From Tessaracoccus aquimaris (GTDB taxonomy: Bacteria; Actinomycetota; Actinomycetes; Propionibacteriales; Propionibacteriaceae), in contig NZ_CP019606.1 in the NCBI RefSeq assembly GCF_001997345.1, positions 3,720,001 through 3,784,000 of the forward strand: DNA of 64,000 nt, given 5' to 3'. Of the stretch, positions 15,839-24,333 are shown piece after piece. Made by a program: the position numbers and the translations under genes. Positions within the stretch are counted from its first letter, which is position 1, and the number at the start of each line of letters is the position of its first letter. The notes below the pieces were generated by a model. It saw nothing but the letters and a program-made list of their open reading frames with translations, was not told the DNA's origin and did no database searches.

Positions 15839-17910
15839 TGTTGTCCTCCGAATCCCGCAAGAAGCTCTCGCAGGCCGGGCTGCGGTTCCAGGGCATCCGC
15901 AGCCTGCCGATCGGTTCAAAGATCGCCGTCGGGGTGCTGGTGCTGATGGCCCTCGTGGCGATCTGCGCCGACTTCGTCGCCCCCTACTCGCCCAACGCGG
16001 CAGGCCTCGTGCCGCCCGACATGGTCGTGCAGCAGGAGGTCAACATCGAGGGCATCGGGACCCAACTGCTCCCCGACAACGCCATCGCCCCCAACTCGAT
16101 GTTCTGGTTCGGCACCGACGACACCGGCCGCGACACGTTCTCCAGGGTCATCTACGGCGCGCGGGTCTCGCTGATCGTCGGCCTCGCCGCCACGGCGCTC
16201 GCGCTCGTGGTCGCCGCGATCCTCGGCTCGATCGCGGCGACCGCCAACAAGGTCGTCTCCGAGGTCCTGATGCGCGTCCTCGACGTCATCATGAGCTTCC
16301 CCGGCATCGCGCTGGCCGCCGTCATGGTGACGGCGCTGTCGTCGCGGCTCCCGATTCTGCCGGTGGTGATCATCTCCATCGCCTTCCTGTATGTGCCGCA
16401 GTTGACCCGCGTGGTGCGCGCCAACGTGCTCGCGCAGTTCGGCGAGGACTACGTCTCCGCGTCGAAGGTGATGGGGGCCAGCACCCCGTGGATCCTGATC
16501 CGGCACGTGGCCCGCAACTGCCTCGCGCCGATCATGGTGTTCGCTACGGTGCTCGTCGCCGACGCGATCGTGTTCGAGGCGTCGCTGTCCTTCATCGGGA
16601 CGGGCATCACGTCGGTGAACACCCCCACCTGGGGCAACATGCTGAGCGAGGGCAAGGCCCTGCTGCTCTCGGGGCACTGGTGGGCCACCTTCTTCCCGGG
16701 CCTGTTTATCCTCATCACGACGCTGAGCCTCAACGTCCTCTCGGAGGGGCTCACGGACTCGCTCGCCTCGCCGAAGATCAAGGCGCGCGTCAACGTCCAG
16801 GCCGACGAGGAGGCCGAGGCCGGCGCGGCGGCGGGCATCGCCGCCTCCTACGAGACGCAGACCGCCTCCCTCAACTCGCGCCTCACCGCCCTTGAGGTCG
16901 CCGAGTTGGCCCGCGAGGACCGCCTGGTGCTCCCGCACCCGGACGCCGAGCCGCTCCTCAAGGTCGAGAACCTGTCGATCTCCTTCCCGGAGGCGCACGG
17001 CACCGTCAAGATCGTCGACAACGTGTCCTTCTCGGTGCGCCCCGGCGCGACCATGGGGCTGGTCGGCGAGTCGGGCTGCGGCAAGTCGATCACCGCGATG
17101 GCGATCATGGGGCTGCTTCCCCCGACCGCCCGCTTCGAGGGGTCGATCACGTTCGCGGGCCGCGAGCTTCTCGGCATGGGCGAGAAGGAACGCAACGCCC
17201 TCCGGGGGCACGAGATGAGCATGATCTACCAGGACGCGCTCAGCTCCCTCAACCCGTCAATGCTGGTCCGCGCCCAGATGAGGCAACTCACCAAGCGCGG
17301 CGGCCAGCGCTCCGCTGAGGAACTGCTCGAACTCGTCGGCCTCGACCCGGCGCGCACCCTGAAGTCGTACCCGCACGAACTCTCCGGCGGGCAGCGGCAG
17401 CGCGTGCTGATCGCCATGGCGCTGACCCGCAACCCGCGCCTCGTGATCGCCGACGAGCCGACCACGGCCCTCGACGTGACGGTGCAGGCCCAGGTCGTCG
17501 ACCTGCTCAACGACCTGCGCGAGAAGCTCGGCTTCTCGATGGTGTTCGTGTCGCACGACCTGGCGCTCGTCGCGAAGGTCGCCCACCGGATCACCGTGAT
17601 GTACGCGGGGCAGGTGGTCGAACAGGCCACCACGAGCGAACTGCTCACCAACCCCGTCCACGAGTACACGCGGGGCCTGCTCGGCGCCGTGCTGTCCATC
17701 GAGGAGGGCAAGGGGCGACTGCACCAGGTTCCCGGTGTGGTGCCCTCCCCGCGCGAGTTCGTGCCGGGCGACCGGTTCGCGCCGCGCTCCTCGCACCCCG
17801 GGATCGGCCGGACCGAGAAGCCGACCCTGCGGCCGGTCGACGGCGTCGACCACGTCTACGCGCGCACCGACGAATTGGTGGCAGCGCTCGCGAAGGAGAA
17901 CGACCGATGA
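15838..17910 (+). CDS. Fused ABC permease (DppC type) and ATPase (DppD type)
   Basis: A 690-residue protein combines two importer parts. Residues 1 to about 305 are a DppC-like permease (SMFWFGTDDTGRDTFSRVIY; coupling loop ASKVMGASTPWILIRHV). A charged and alanine-rich linker of about 70 residues follows. From about 375 there is a complete ABC ATPase: GESGCGKS near 410, the signature LSGGQRQR near 515, the Walker B strand LVIADEP near 537, and the switch histidine in FVSHDLAL. A C-terminal oligopeptide-type extension (VHEYTRGLLGAV) is present. The fusion fixes one ATPase per permease. The stop overlaps the next start by four bases. Confidence 0.9.
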   Translation: MLSSESRKKLSQAGLRFQGIRSLPIGSKIAVGVLVLMALVAICADFVAPYSPNAAGLVPPDMVVQQEVNIEGIGTQLLPDNAIAPNSMFWFGTDDTGRDTFSRVIYGARVSLIVGLAATALALVVAAILGSIAATANKVVSEVLMRVLDVIMSFPGIALAAVMVTALSSRLPILPVVIISIAFLYVPQLTRVVRANVLAQFGEDYVSASKVMGASTPWILIRHVARNCLAPIMVFATVLVADAIVFEASLSFIGTGITSVNTPTWGNMLSEGKALLLSGHWWATFFPGLFILITTLSLNVLSEGLTDSLASPKIKARVNVQADEEAEAGAAAGIAASYETQTASLNSRLTALEVAELAREDRLVLPHPDAEPLLKVENLSISFPEAHGTVKIVDNVSFSVRPGATMGLVGESGCGKSITAMAIMGLLPPTARFEGSITFAGRELLGMGEKERNALRGHEMSMIYQDALSSLNPSMLVRAQMRQLTKRGGQRSAEELLELVGLDPARTLKSYPHELSGGQRQRVLIAMALTRNPRLVIADEPTTALDVTVQAQVVDLLNDLREKLGFSMVFVSHDLALVAKVAHRITVMYAGQVVEQATTSELLTNPVHEYTRGLLGAVLSIEEGKGRLHQVPGVVPSPREFVPGDRFAPRSSHPGIGRTEKPTLRPVDGVDHVYARTDELVAALAKENDR

Positions 17911-18695
17911 GCAGGACCGCCGTGATCGAACTCGACGACGTCCACGTCGTCCACAAGGCCCGCACGGGAACGCTGTTCAGGCGCGACCGCGTGCACGCCG
18001 TCAACGGCGTCAGCCTCTCCGTCGGCAAGGGCGAGACGCTCGGCCTCGTCGGTGAGTCGGGCTGCGGCAAGTCGACCCTCGCCCGCGTCATGGTCGGCCT
18101 CCAGCCGGTGACGAGCGGACGGGTGCTGCACCAGGGCGTCGAGACAAAGCTCAACGCCGCCGGACGTCGCCGCCTCGGACGGTCGGTCTCCGTGGTCTTT
18201 CAGGACCCGGCGACCGCGCTCAACCCGCGGATGCTGGTGCGTGACACCCTGCTCGACCCGTTCGCGGTGCACGGCATCGGCACTCGCGACGAGCGTGAGG
18301 CGCGCGTCGAGGAACTGCTCGACCTCGTCGGGCTACCCCGCTCCGCGCTCGACGTGTTGCCGCGGCAGATCTCCGGGGGACAGCGCCAACGCGTCGCGAT
18401 CGCGCGTGCCCTGACGCTCAACCCAGACGTGATCATCGCCGACGAGCCGACCTCCGCGCTCGACGTGTCCGTGCGCGCCCAGGTGCTCAACCTCCTGATG
18501 GACCTCAAGGAGCAGTTGGGCCTCGGGCTCGTGTTCATCAGCCACGACATCAACACCGTCCGGTTCATCTCCGACCGGATGGCCGTGATGCTCGCTGGAA
18601 AGATCGTCGAGACCGGCCCAGCGGAGAAGGTCTTCACCGCCCCCCAGCACGACTACACGCGCACGCTGCTGAGCGCCGTGCCATCCCTTCTGTAG
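17907..18695 (+). CDS. ABC importer ATPase, DppF/OppF type
   Basis: A 262-residue second ATPase of the importer. It has Walker A GESGCGKST at about 50-58, the signature ISGGQRQR near 155, Walker B IIADEP near 177, the switch histidine in FISHDINTV, and the family tail HDYTRTLLSAVP. It overlaps the fused permease-ATPase gene (ATGA), so the two nucleotide-binding halves are made together. Confidence 0.9.
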   Translation: MSRTAVIELDDVHVVHKARTGTLFRRDRVHAVNGVSLSVGKGETLGLVGESGCGKSTLARVMVGLQPVTSGRVLHQGVETKLNAAGRRRLGRSVSVVFQDPATALNPRMLVRDTLLDPFAVHGIGTRDEREARVEELLDLVGLPRSALDVLPRQISGGQRQRVAIARALTLNPDVIIADEPTSALDVSVRAQVLNLLMDLKEQLGLGLVFISHDINTVRFISDRMAVMLAGKIVETGPAEKVFTAPQHDYTRTLLSAVPSLL

Positions 18696-18719
18696 ATTTT
18701 CCGATTGGAGCTTTGAGAA

Positions 18720-19637
18720 ATGACCGAATTCAGAGGCATCGTGCCCCCCGTCGTCACGCCCATGCGACCGGACGGGTCGCTCGACCTTGAGGGCCTTGAC
18801 CGCGTCGTCGACCACCTGATCGACGGCGGGATGCACGGCCTGTTCATCCTGGGATCGTGCGGACAGGTCGCCTACCTGACCGACGCCGAGCGCGACGCCG
18901 TCGTCACCCGCGTCGTGGAGCGGGTCGCCGGGCGGGTCCCCGTCCAGGTCGGCACCCCCGACTTCACCGCCCGCCGGATGTCGACCAGCGCCCGCCGCGC
19001 CCAGGACCTCGGGGCGGACGCAGTCGTGGTCTCGGCCCCCGTCTACGCGCTGAATGACGAGGCCGAGATCGCGCGACACCTGCGCATCGTCGCCGAGTCG
19101 GTCGACATCCCAGTGTTCGCCTACGACGTCCCCGTCCGGGTGCACACCAAGCTCGGCAGGGACCTGCTGATCAACCTGGGCCGCGAGGGGGTGCTGCGCG
19201 GCGTCAAGGACTCCTCGGGCGACGACGTGGCGTTCCGCCGACTGGTGGCCGCCAACGCCCAGGCAGGGCACCCCTTGCAGTTGCTGACCGGCCATGAGGT
19301 GATGGTCGACGGGATGCTGCTGCTCGGCGCCGACGGTGCAGTGCCTGGCCTCGCCAACGTCGACCCGGTCGGCTACCGCAGGCTGTGGGACGCCGCGCAG
19401 GCAGGCGACTGGGCCGCCGCCAGGGCCGAGCAGGACCGCCTCGCGGAACTTTTCGAGATCGTCTTCGTGCCCGCGGGCCGCTCCGGCGACGCGGGCGGGA
19501 TCGGCGCATTCAAGGCGGCCATGGCGAGCCTCGGCATCATCGATTCCGCGGCGATGCCTTCCCCGCTCGAGGGGCTGACCGGAGCCGACGTCGAGCAGAT
19601 CGACGCGATCCTCGAAGGGGTGGGACTCAAGGGATGA
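18720..19637 (+). CDS. nanA: Dihydrodipicolinate synthase/N-acetylneuraminate lyase family, probable NanA
   Basis: A 305-residue class I aldolase of the DapA/NanA family. The Schiff-base lysine is in GVKDSS (about residue 162), the catalytic tyrosine in YDVPVRV (about 135), and the carboxylate loop is GSCGQ near residue 45, where the family usually has GxTGE. Sequence alone does not separate DapA from NanA. The neighbours NanK and NanE and the importer make cleavage of N-acetylneuraminate to ManNAc and pyruvate the best reading. The stop overlaps the next start (ATGA). Confidence 0.82.
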   Translation: MTEFRGIVPPVVTPMRPDGSLDLEGLDRVVDHLIDGGMHGLFILGSCGQVAYLTDAERDAVVTRVVERVAGRVPVQVGTPDFTARRMSTSARRAQDLGADAVVVSAPVYALNDEAEIARHLRIVAESVDIPVFAYDVPVRVHTKLGRDLLINLGREGVLRGVKDSSGDDVAFRRLVAANAQAGHPLQLLTGHEVMVDGMLLLGADGAVPGLANVDPVGYRRLWDAAQAGDWAAARAEQDRLAELFEIVFVPAGRSGDAGGIGAFKAAMASLGIIDSAAMPSPLEGLTGADVEQIDAILEGVGLKG

Positions 19638-20560
19638 CCTCAGCCATCGGCGTCGACCTCGGCGGCACCAAGACGGCCGCGGCCCTCGTCTCGGACGACG
19701 GGACCATCGAGGCCCGGCTGACCGCGCCCACGCCGTCGGCCGTCGGCCCCGAGGCGGTGCTCGACACCGTGGCGACGCTGGTGCGCGGGCTGTGGCGGGG
19801 CGACGTCGCGGGCGTCGGCATCGGCACGGCCGGGGTGGTCGACGCCACGCGCGGGTCGATCATCTCGGCGACCGACACCTTCGCGGGCTGGGTCGGCACC
19901 GACCTGGTCGCGGGCCTACGGGCCCGACTGCCGGAGCACGGAGCCTTCCCCGTCGAGGTCCGCAACGACGTCGACGCGCACGCGCTCGGCGAGTTCTGGC
20001 TCGGCGCGGGCCGCGGCCGCGACTCCATGCTGATGGTCGCCGTCGGCACCGGGGTCGGCGGCGCCGTCATCGTCGACTCCCGGCTCCGCACCGGCGCCCA
20101 CCACGTCGCGGGCGAGATCGGCCACATGCCCGTCCCCGGCGCGGAGGGGTTGCGCTGCGCCTGCGGCAGGCCTGGGCACCTCGAGGCCGTCGCGGCGGGC
20201 CCCGCCATCGAGCGGGCCTACGAACGCCTCGCGGGGGAGCGGGCCTCCGGACGCGAGATCGTGGCGCTGGCCGAGGCGGGCGACCCGCCTGCCCTGACCG
20301 TCGTCCGCGCCTCGGCGACGGCGCTGGCGCGGGCGATCTGCGGCCTCGCGACCGTCCTCGACCCCGGCTGCGTCGTGGTCGGCGGCGGCGTCGCCCTTGC
20401 GGGGGACGTGTGGTGGGGGCCGCTCCTGGAGACCTGCCGCGCCGAACTGATCGATGCCCTCGCCCACCTCGACATCCTTCCCGCGGCGCTCGGCCAGGAC
20501 GCGGCCGTCCTCGGCGCAGCGCGCACCATCTTCGACACCCGAGAGGCAGCACATGAGTGA
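19634..20560 (+). CDS. nanK: ROK-family kinase, probable N-acetylmannosamine kinase
   Basis: A 308-residue ROK sugar kinase. The phosphate-1 motif DLGGTKTAAAL is at 8-18 and the catalytic aspartate is in VRNDVDAHALGE. The zinc-binding region reads GEIGHMP ... CACGRPGHLE. The third cysteine of the usual CxCGxxGCLE is histidine here, a substitution that can still coordinate zinc. Position between nanA and nanE points to ManNAc as substrate, giving ManNAc-6-phosphate. The start overlaps the nanA stop, and the end overlaps nanE by eight bases. Confidence 0.85.
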   Translation: MTSAIGVDLGGTKTAAALVSDDGTIEARLTAPTPSAVGPEAVLDTVATLVRGLWRGDVAGVGIGTAGVVDATRGSIISATDTFAGWVGTDLVAGLRARLPEHGAFPVEVRNDVDAHALGEFWLGAGRGRDSMLMVAVGTGVGGAVIVDSRLRTGAHHVAGEIGHMPVPGAEGLRCACGRPGHLEAVAAGPAIERAYERLAGERASGREIVALAEAGDPPALTVVRASATALARAICGLATVLDPGCVVVGGGVALAGDVWWGPLLETCRAELIDALAHLDILPAALGQDAAVLGAARTIFDTREAAHE

Positions 20561-21236
20561 ACTGTTGGAAGCGGTCAAGGGACGCCTGATCGTCTCCTGC
20601 CAGGCGTACCCGGGAGAGCCCATGCTCGACCCCCGAACCATGGCCCAGGTCGCCCAGGCGGCCGTCCAGGGCGGCGCGGCGGCCATCCGCGCGAAGGGCC
20701 TGGCGGACCTGGAGGCGATCAACGCCGCCGTCGACGTGCCCGTCATCGGGCTGGTCAAGGTCGGCGCCTCGGAGGTCTACATCACCCCGACCCTCGAGGA
20801 CGCCATGGAGGTGGCCGCCACCGGATGCCAGATCGTGGCCCTTGACGGCACCCGCCGCGAGCGGCCCGACTCTCGCACGCTCGCCGAGACCATCGCGGGC
20901 CTCAAGGCCGCGTATCCGGCGGTGCTGGTGATGGCCGACTGCGGCTCGGTCGGCGACGCGGAGGCCGCCGTGGCTGCAGGCGCCGACATCCTCGGCACCA
21001 CGCTCGCCGGGTACTCCGGTGAGCGGCCCAAGACGGAGGGGCCCGACTGGGAGGTCGTCGATCAGTTGGTCGCGCTCGCGTCGCTACCCGTGTTCGTGGA
21101 GGGGCGCGTGCACGCCCCCGAGCAGGCGGCCGAGGCGATCCGGCGCGGCGCATGGGCCGTGGTCGTCGGCACCGCGATCACGCACCCGAGCACCATCACG
21201 GGATGGTTCGCCACGGCGGTCGAGTCGGCCTCCTGA
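20553..21236 (+). CDS. nanE: N-acetylmannosamine-6-phosphate 2-epimerase
   Basis: A 227-residue TIM-barrel epimerase converting ManNAc-6-P to GlcNAc-6-P. Characteristic segments are LIVSCQAYPGEPM, GGAAAIRAKG, the catalytic-lysine strand VIGLVKV, IVALDGTRRERPD, LVMADCGSVGDAEAA and FVEGRVHAPEQA. It is the last gene of the nan operon. No nagA or nagB lies nearby, so later steps must be encoded elsewhere. The start was chosen at the ATG that follows GAGAGG. Confidence 0.92.
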   Translation: MSELLEAVKGRLIVSCQAYPGEPMLDPRTMAQVAQAAVQGGAAAIRAKGLADLEAINAAVDVPVIGLVKVGASEVYITPTLEDAMEVAATGCQIVALDGTRRERPDSRTLAETIAGLKAAYPAVLVMADCGSVGDAEAAVAAGADILGTTLAGYSGERPKTEGPDWEVVDQLVALASLPVFVEGRVHAPEQAAEAIRRGAWAVVVGTAITHPSTITGWFATAVESAS

Positions 21237-21243
21237 CGCGGCC

Positions 21244-22032
21244 TCAGCCGAGCAGCGGCCCGAGCAGGTGCTTGGCCAGTTCCTCGCTCGGCTTCGGCTG
21301 CCCGGCGTGCTGGCGCTCGAACGCGGTCGTCGCGTCGGTGCCACACAGCGCGATGATCCGGTCGGCGCCGCCCGGGTGTTGGTCGATCCATGAGGTGAGG
21401 TCGTAGACGTTGCCCTCGATCGCGGCCCAGCAGTCGGCCGGCGTGGCGTGCTCGGCGACCTGGGCCAGCGAGTAGCCGGCCTGCGACGCCGAAGCCGACG
21501 CCGAAGCTGACGGTGAACCCGATCCGGTCGGCGACGCTGACGGCGACCCCGCCCCCGACGTCGGCGCGGGCGATGACGCCGACGACGTGGGGGTGGCCGA
21601 GCCGCCCCAGACGGCGGTCGCGCCCGAATGCCCGGTCAGGACGGTCAGCACGACCACGGCGACCGACAGCGCCGCCACGACGACGCCAGCCAGGTTCTGG
21701 GCGCCCGTGGCGACCTCCGCACGCCGCGTCCACAGCAGCCAGCCTCCGCCGAGCGCCAGGTAGACGAGCGAGACGATCATCAGGGTCGTGCCCCAGTTCT
21801 CGTGCGTCGCCGGGATGCCGACGCGCGCCGCGAGGGCGTCACCCGAGAGTTTCGCGAGGACGGCGCCGCCCGCGCCGAGCACCAGCACGCCCAGAGCGGC
21901 AATGCCATAGCGGGGACGCCAGGAGGGCCGCACCACGAGGCCGAGGATCAGCACAGCGGCCAAGGGGAGCAGCACCACGGGTAGGTGCACAAGCAGCGGG
22001 TGCAGGGGCAGCCCGAAGGCCGAATCAAACAT
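21244..22032 (-). CDS. DUF2231-like membrane protein fused to a cytochrome b5-type heme domain
   Basis: A 262-residue protein. The N-terminal part has about four membrane helices and the motif HPLLVHLP near residue 10, as in DUF2231. A Ser/Ala/Pro/Gly linker (roughly residues 145-185) leads to a cytochrome-b5-like domain, YDLTSWIDQHPGGADRI, whose HPGG histidine (about 218) and a later histidine (RQHAG) could ligate heme. It probably faces the outside and takes part in electron transfer. A GTG at 22038 is possible. I prefer the ATG at 22032 because TAGAAT (22039-22044) lies six bases upstream. Confidence 0.75.
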   Translation of the reverse strand: MFDSAFGLPLHPLLVHLPVVLLPLAAVLILGLVVRPSWRPRYGIAALGVLVLGAGGAVLAKLSGDALAARVGIPATHENWGTTLMIVSLVYLALGGGWLLWTRRAEVATGAQNLAGVVVAALSVAVVVLTVLTGHSGATAVWGGSATPTSSASSPAPTSGAGSPSASPTGSGSPSASASASASQAGYSLAQVAEHATPADCWAAIEGNVYDLTSWIDQHPGGADRIIALCGTDATTAFERQHAGQPKPSEELAKHLLGPLLG

Positions 22033-22107
22033 GGACACATTCTAGGTGAACATTCAAGCAATGACGCCGATGTCGACGACGCGCCCGACTGCGGCAAGAT
22101 TGTCCCC

Positions 22108-22727
22108 ATGACCTCCGACTTTGCACCAAGCGGCCTCATCGTCTGTCTCCCCGAGGCCGAGGTGGATGACTACGTGGGCGTCGTCGAGACCTTGATCCAG
22201 GAGGGGTTCCACAGCTTCGCCCTCCCGGCGTCCGTGGCGGGCCTCGGCGAGGTCTTCGGCATCTTCCAGGCCCGCGCGACCTTCGGCGCCTGCCGCCTCT
22301 CGACGCTCGAGCAGGCCGTCGCGGTCGCGGAGGCGGGGGCACGGTTCGCCCTCGTCGACGTGCCCGAGGGCGCGACCATCGACGCGCTCGTCGAGCGGGG
22401 CGTTGCCTGCTACGCAGCCGCCATGACGCCGACCGAGGTGCGCGCCGTGCTCGCCACGAGGGCGACCGGGGCGCTGTTGTTCCCCGCAGACGTCGTGGGG
22501 CACGCACTGGGGCAGCGGCTCAAGGAGGTCGGCCTCGCTGACCGGGTCATCCCGCTCGGCGGGATCGGGGCCTACGCTGCGGGCGAATGGATGGGCGCAG
22601 GGGCGCCTGCTGCCTGCATCGAGGCGACGCTGCTCGGGGACGCCTTCTCGGGGGATCGCTGAACCAGTTGCGCGACCGCGCCGGTTCGTTCATCGCGGTG
22701 CAGAAGAAGTTCGAGTCGGCCGGGTAG
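22108..22727 (+). pseudogene. KDPG-aldolase-fold protein, frameshifted near its C-terminus
   Basis: As written, translation stops at 22660-22662 after 184 residues. One extra G in the run of five at 22650-22654 would continue as GGSLNQLRDRAGSFIAVQKK to the stop at 22725, giving 206 residues, the normal length for Eda-type aldolases. The fold is recognisable (ATFGACRLSTLEQAVAVAEA; LLFPADVVG; IPLGGIGAY). The Schiff-base lysine position is leucine (ALLFPA), the catalytic glutamate is absent (FALPAS) and the phosphate-loop threonine is leucine (IPLGG), so the classic reaction is unlikely. The start is leaderless-like (CAAGAT, seven bases, ATG). Confidence 0.6.
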
Positions 22728-22745
22728 CCGAAGGGTTCCCGCGGC

Positions 22746-24176
22746 TCAGTCGGCGGGCAGCCCGCGGCGGGGGGCCACCGGTTGCGGCTCGACGTCCTCG
22801 TCGAAGTCGGGGTTGTCCACGACCTCGCCGAGATCGGGGTCGTCCGTGGCCGTCTCGGACGGCCGGAACGCGGCGTGGGCGACCGGCGCCACCACGGCCG
22901 TCGCGGCGGCATCCGGCGCCAGGGGAGGGGCGAGGGGCGCCGTCTGCTCGACGGCCGACTCCGTGTGGGCAGGCGCAGTCTGGATCGGCGCCGTGTGGAT
23001 CGGAGCGGTGTGGATGAGGGTCGACTCGGCGGGATCGACGGGGGGCTGCTCCGCCGCGTCATCGGCCGCCATCTCGGAGGCGTCCAGGAACTGCGTCGGC
23101 ACCTCGTCGTCCGCGAAGGGGGAGTACGCGCCGTCGAGTTCGTCGTTCAGGAAGTCGATGGCGCCCTCGCTCGAGCGGCGGCGGCGCCGACCGAAGCCAG
23201 CGCGGGCGACCATCACGATCAGCGCGACCACGGCCAGCGCTGCGATCCCGAGCAGCGACACCACGAACCACGTCATCGGCGAGGCCTCGGGCTCCTCGGT
23301 CGCCGGAGTGTTCGACCCCTGGGTGGTCTGCGGGGCCGGGGCGCTCTGCGGGGAGGGGGAGGTCGGTTGGGGGCTGGTGGGTGCGGCGTTCTCGTTGCCT
23401 GCTCCCTCCGAGCCCTCCTCGGCGGGCGGTTGGTCCGCCTCCACGTCGATGTGGGTGATGGGCAGCGCGAGGCTGTGTGAGGCAGCGGGGAACGAACCGG
23501 AGGCGGCGAAGCTCAGCGTCAGTTTCAGGTCGCCCTCTGCCTGGTCCTCCGGCACGAGGTACATCGTCTGGAAGCCGCCGTCGTCGCCGGTGACGGTGAA
23601 CGAGTCCGCCACGTCGCCGGAGGCGTCCGACACGGAGATGCCTGCGCCGGAGACGGGGGCGCCGTTGGCCTTCAGCGCGCCGCTGATGGCGATCATCTCG
23701 CCGTTGGTGGCCGCCTCGGGGACGCTTCCCGTCAGCGCCATCTCCACAGGCGGGGGAGCCGGTTCCTGGGGCGCTGGCTGCTCTGGCTGCGTCGGCTGCT
23801 CGGGGTTGGGTTGCGTCGAGCCCTGGGCGTCGAAGTTGACGGCCCCCTGGGTCCCTGAGACCCCGCCCTTGCCGTCGTACCGCACGGTCGCGGTGTGCTG
23901 GCCGCCCGACAGGTTCAGCTCGGCCTCGACGGCGAACTGGCCGTTACCGCGGGTCTGGTCTCGCCCGATCTCGACGCCGTCGACGTAGGCGACCACGTCC
24001 TGCCTCTTGAGTGGCTGATCACCCGCGGAGAGTGTTCCGTAGACCGTCACCTTCGAGCCCGAGACGGCGACATTGACCTCCACGCGAGCGTCGTCGGCCG
24101 CTGCCGGGCTTGCGAGCAGGCCGAGCAGGGCTGCGGTGAGCGCCAGGAGAAGGAGGCGCAGCGGGCGACTGTGCAT
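22746..24176 (-). CDS. Secreted/membrane-anchored Ig-like surface protein
   Basis: A 476-residue protein of unknown function. A signal peptide (RPLRLLLLALTAALLGLLAS) precedes beta-rich segments resembling bacterial Ig-like or peptidase-associated domains (VSGSKVTVYGTLSAGDQPL; GEMIAISGALKANGAPVSG). Pro/Gln/Glu-rich linkers follow, then a membrane helix (TWFVVSLLGIAALAVVALIV, about 315-340), an RRRRR stop-transfer and an acidic cytoplasmic tail. That tail contains a short repeat, IHTAP-IHTAP-IQTAP. The start at 24176 is chosen to place the signal peptide first; no Shine-Dalgarno is obvious. It is divergent from the SH3-domain gene, another surface protein. Confidence 0.7.
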   Translation of the reverse strand: MHSRPLRLLLLALTAALLGLLASPAAADDARVEVNVAVSGSKVTVYGTLSAGDQPLKRQDVVAYVDGVEIGRDQTRGNGQFAVEAELNLSGGQHTATVRYDGKGGVSGTQGAVNFDAQGSTQPNPEQPTQPEQPAPQEPAPPPVEMALTGSVPEAATNGEMIAISGALKANGAPVSGAGISVSDASGDVADSFTVTGDDGGFQTMYLVPEDQAEGDLKLTLSFAASGSFPAASHSLALPITHIDVEADQPPAEEGSEGAGNENAAPTSPQPTSPSPQSAPAPQTTQGSNTPATEEPEASPMTWFVVSLLGIAALAVVALIVMVARAGFGRRRRRSSEGAIDFLNDELDGAYSPFADDEVPTQFLDASEMAADDAAEQPPVDPAESTLIHTAPIHTAPIQTAPAHTESAVEQTAPLAPPLAPDAAATAVVAPVAHAAFRPSETATDDPDLGEVVDNPDFDEDVEPQPVAPRRGLPAD

Positions 24177-24270
24177 GGTAGGAGCAATTGGCCTTTCGTT
24201 ACTGATGGCAGAGATTAACCCCTTGGCAAGCCAATTGCGAAGGGGGTGGCACTTAGCGTGTTCCCAGTGT

Positions 24271-24299
24271 TTGGCAATCACGCTTTGGTCACGTACCCT
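24271..24299 (+). promoter_or_regulatory. Promoter of the SH3-domain surface-protein gene
   Basis: TTGGCA (24271-24276) and TACCCT (24294-24299) are spaced by exactly 17 bases, and the start codon follows 35 bases after the -10. A perfect AGGGAGG ribosome-binding site lies between. Confidence 0.55.
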
Positions 24300-24333
24300 G
24301 AGAACACCTTAGATTTTCTCAGGGAGGCATTCA

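Noticed and set aside
24296..24324. 9-bp hairpin whose right arm covers the ribosome-binding site of the SH3-domain gene, a possible RNA switch
   Set aside because: The predicted promoter (TTGGCA-N17-TACCCT) places the transcription start near 24306, inside the left arm and loop, so the full hairpin would not be in the mRNA.
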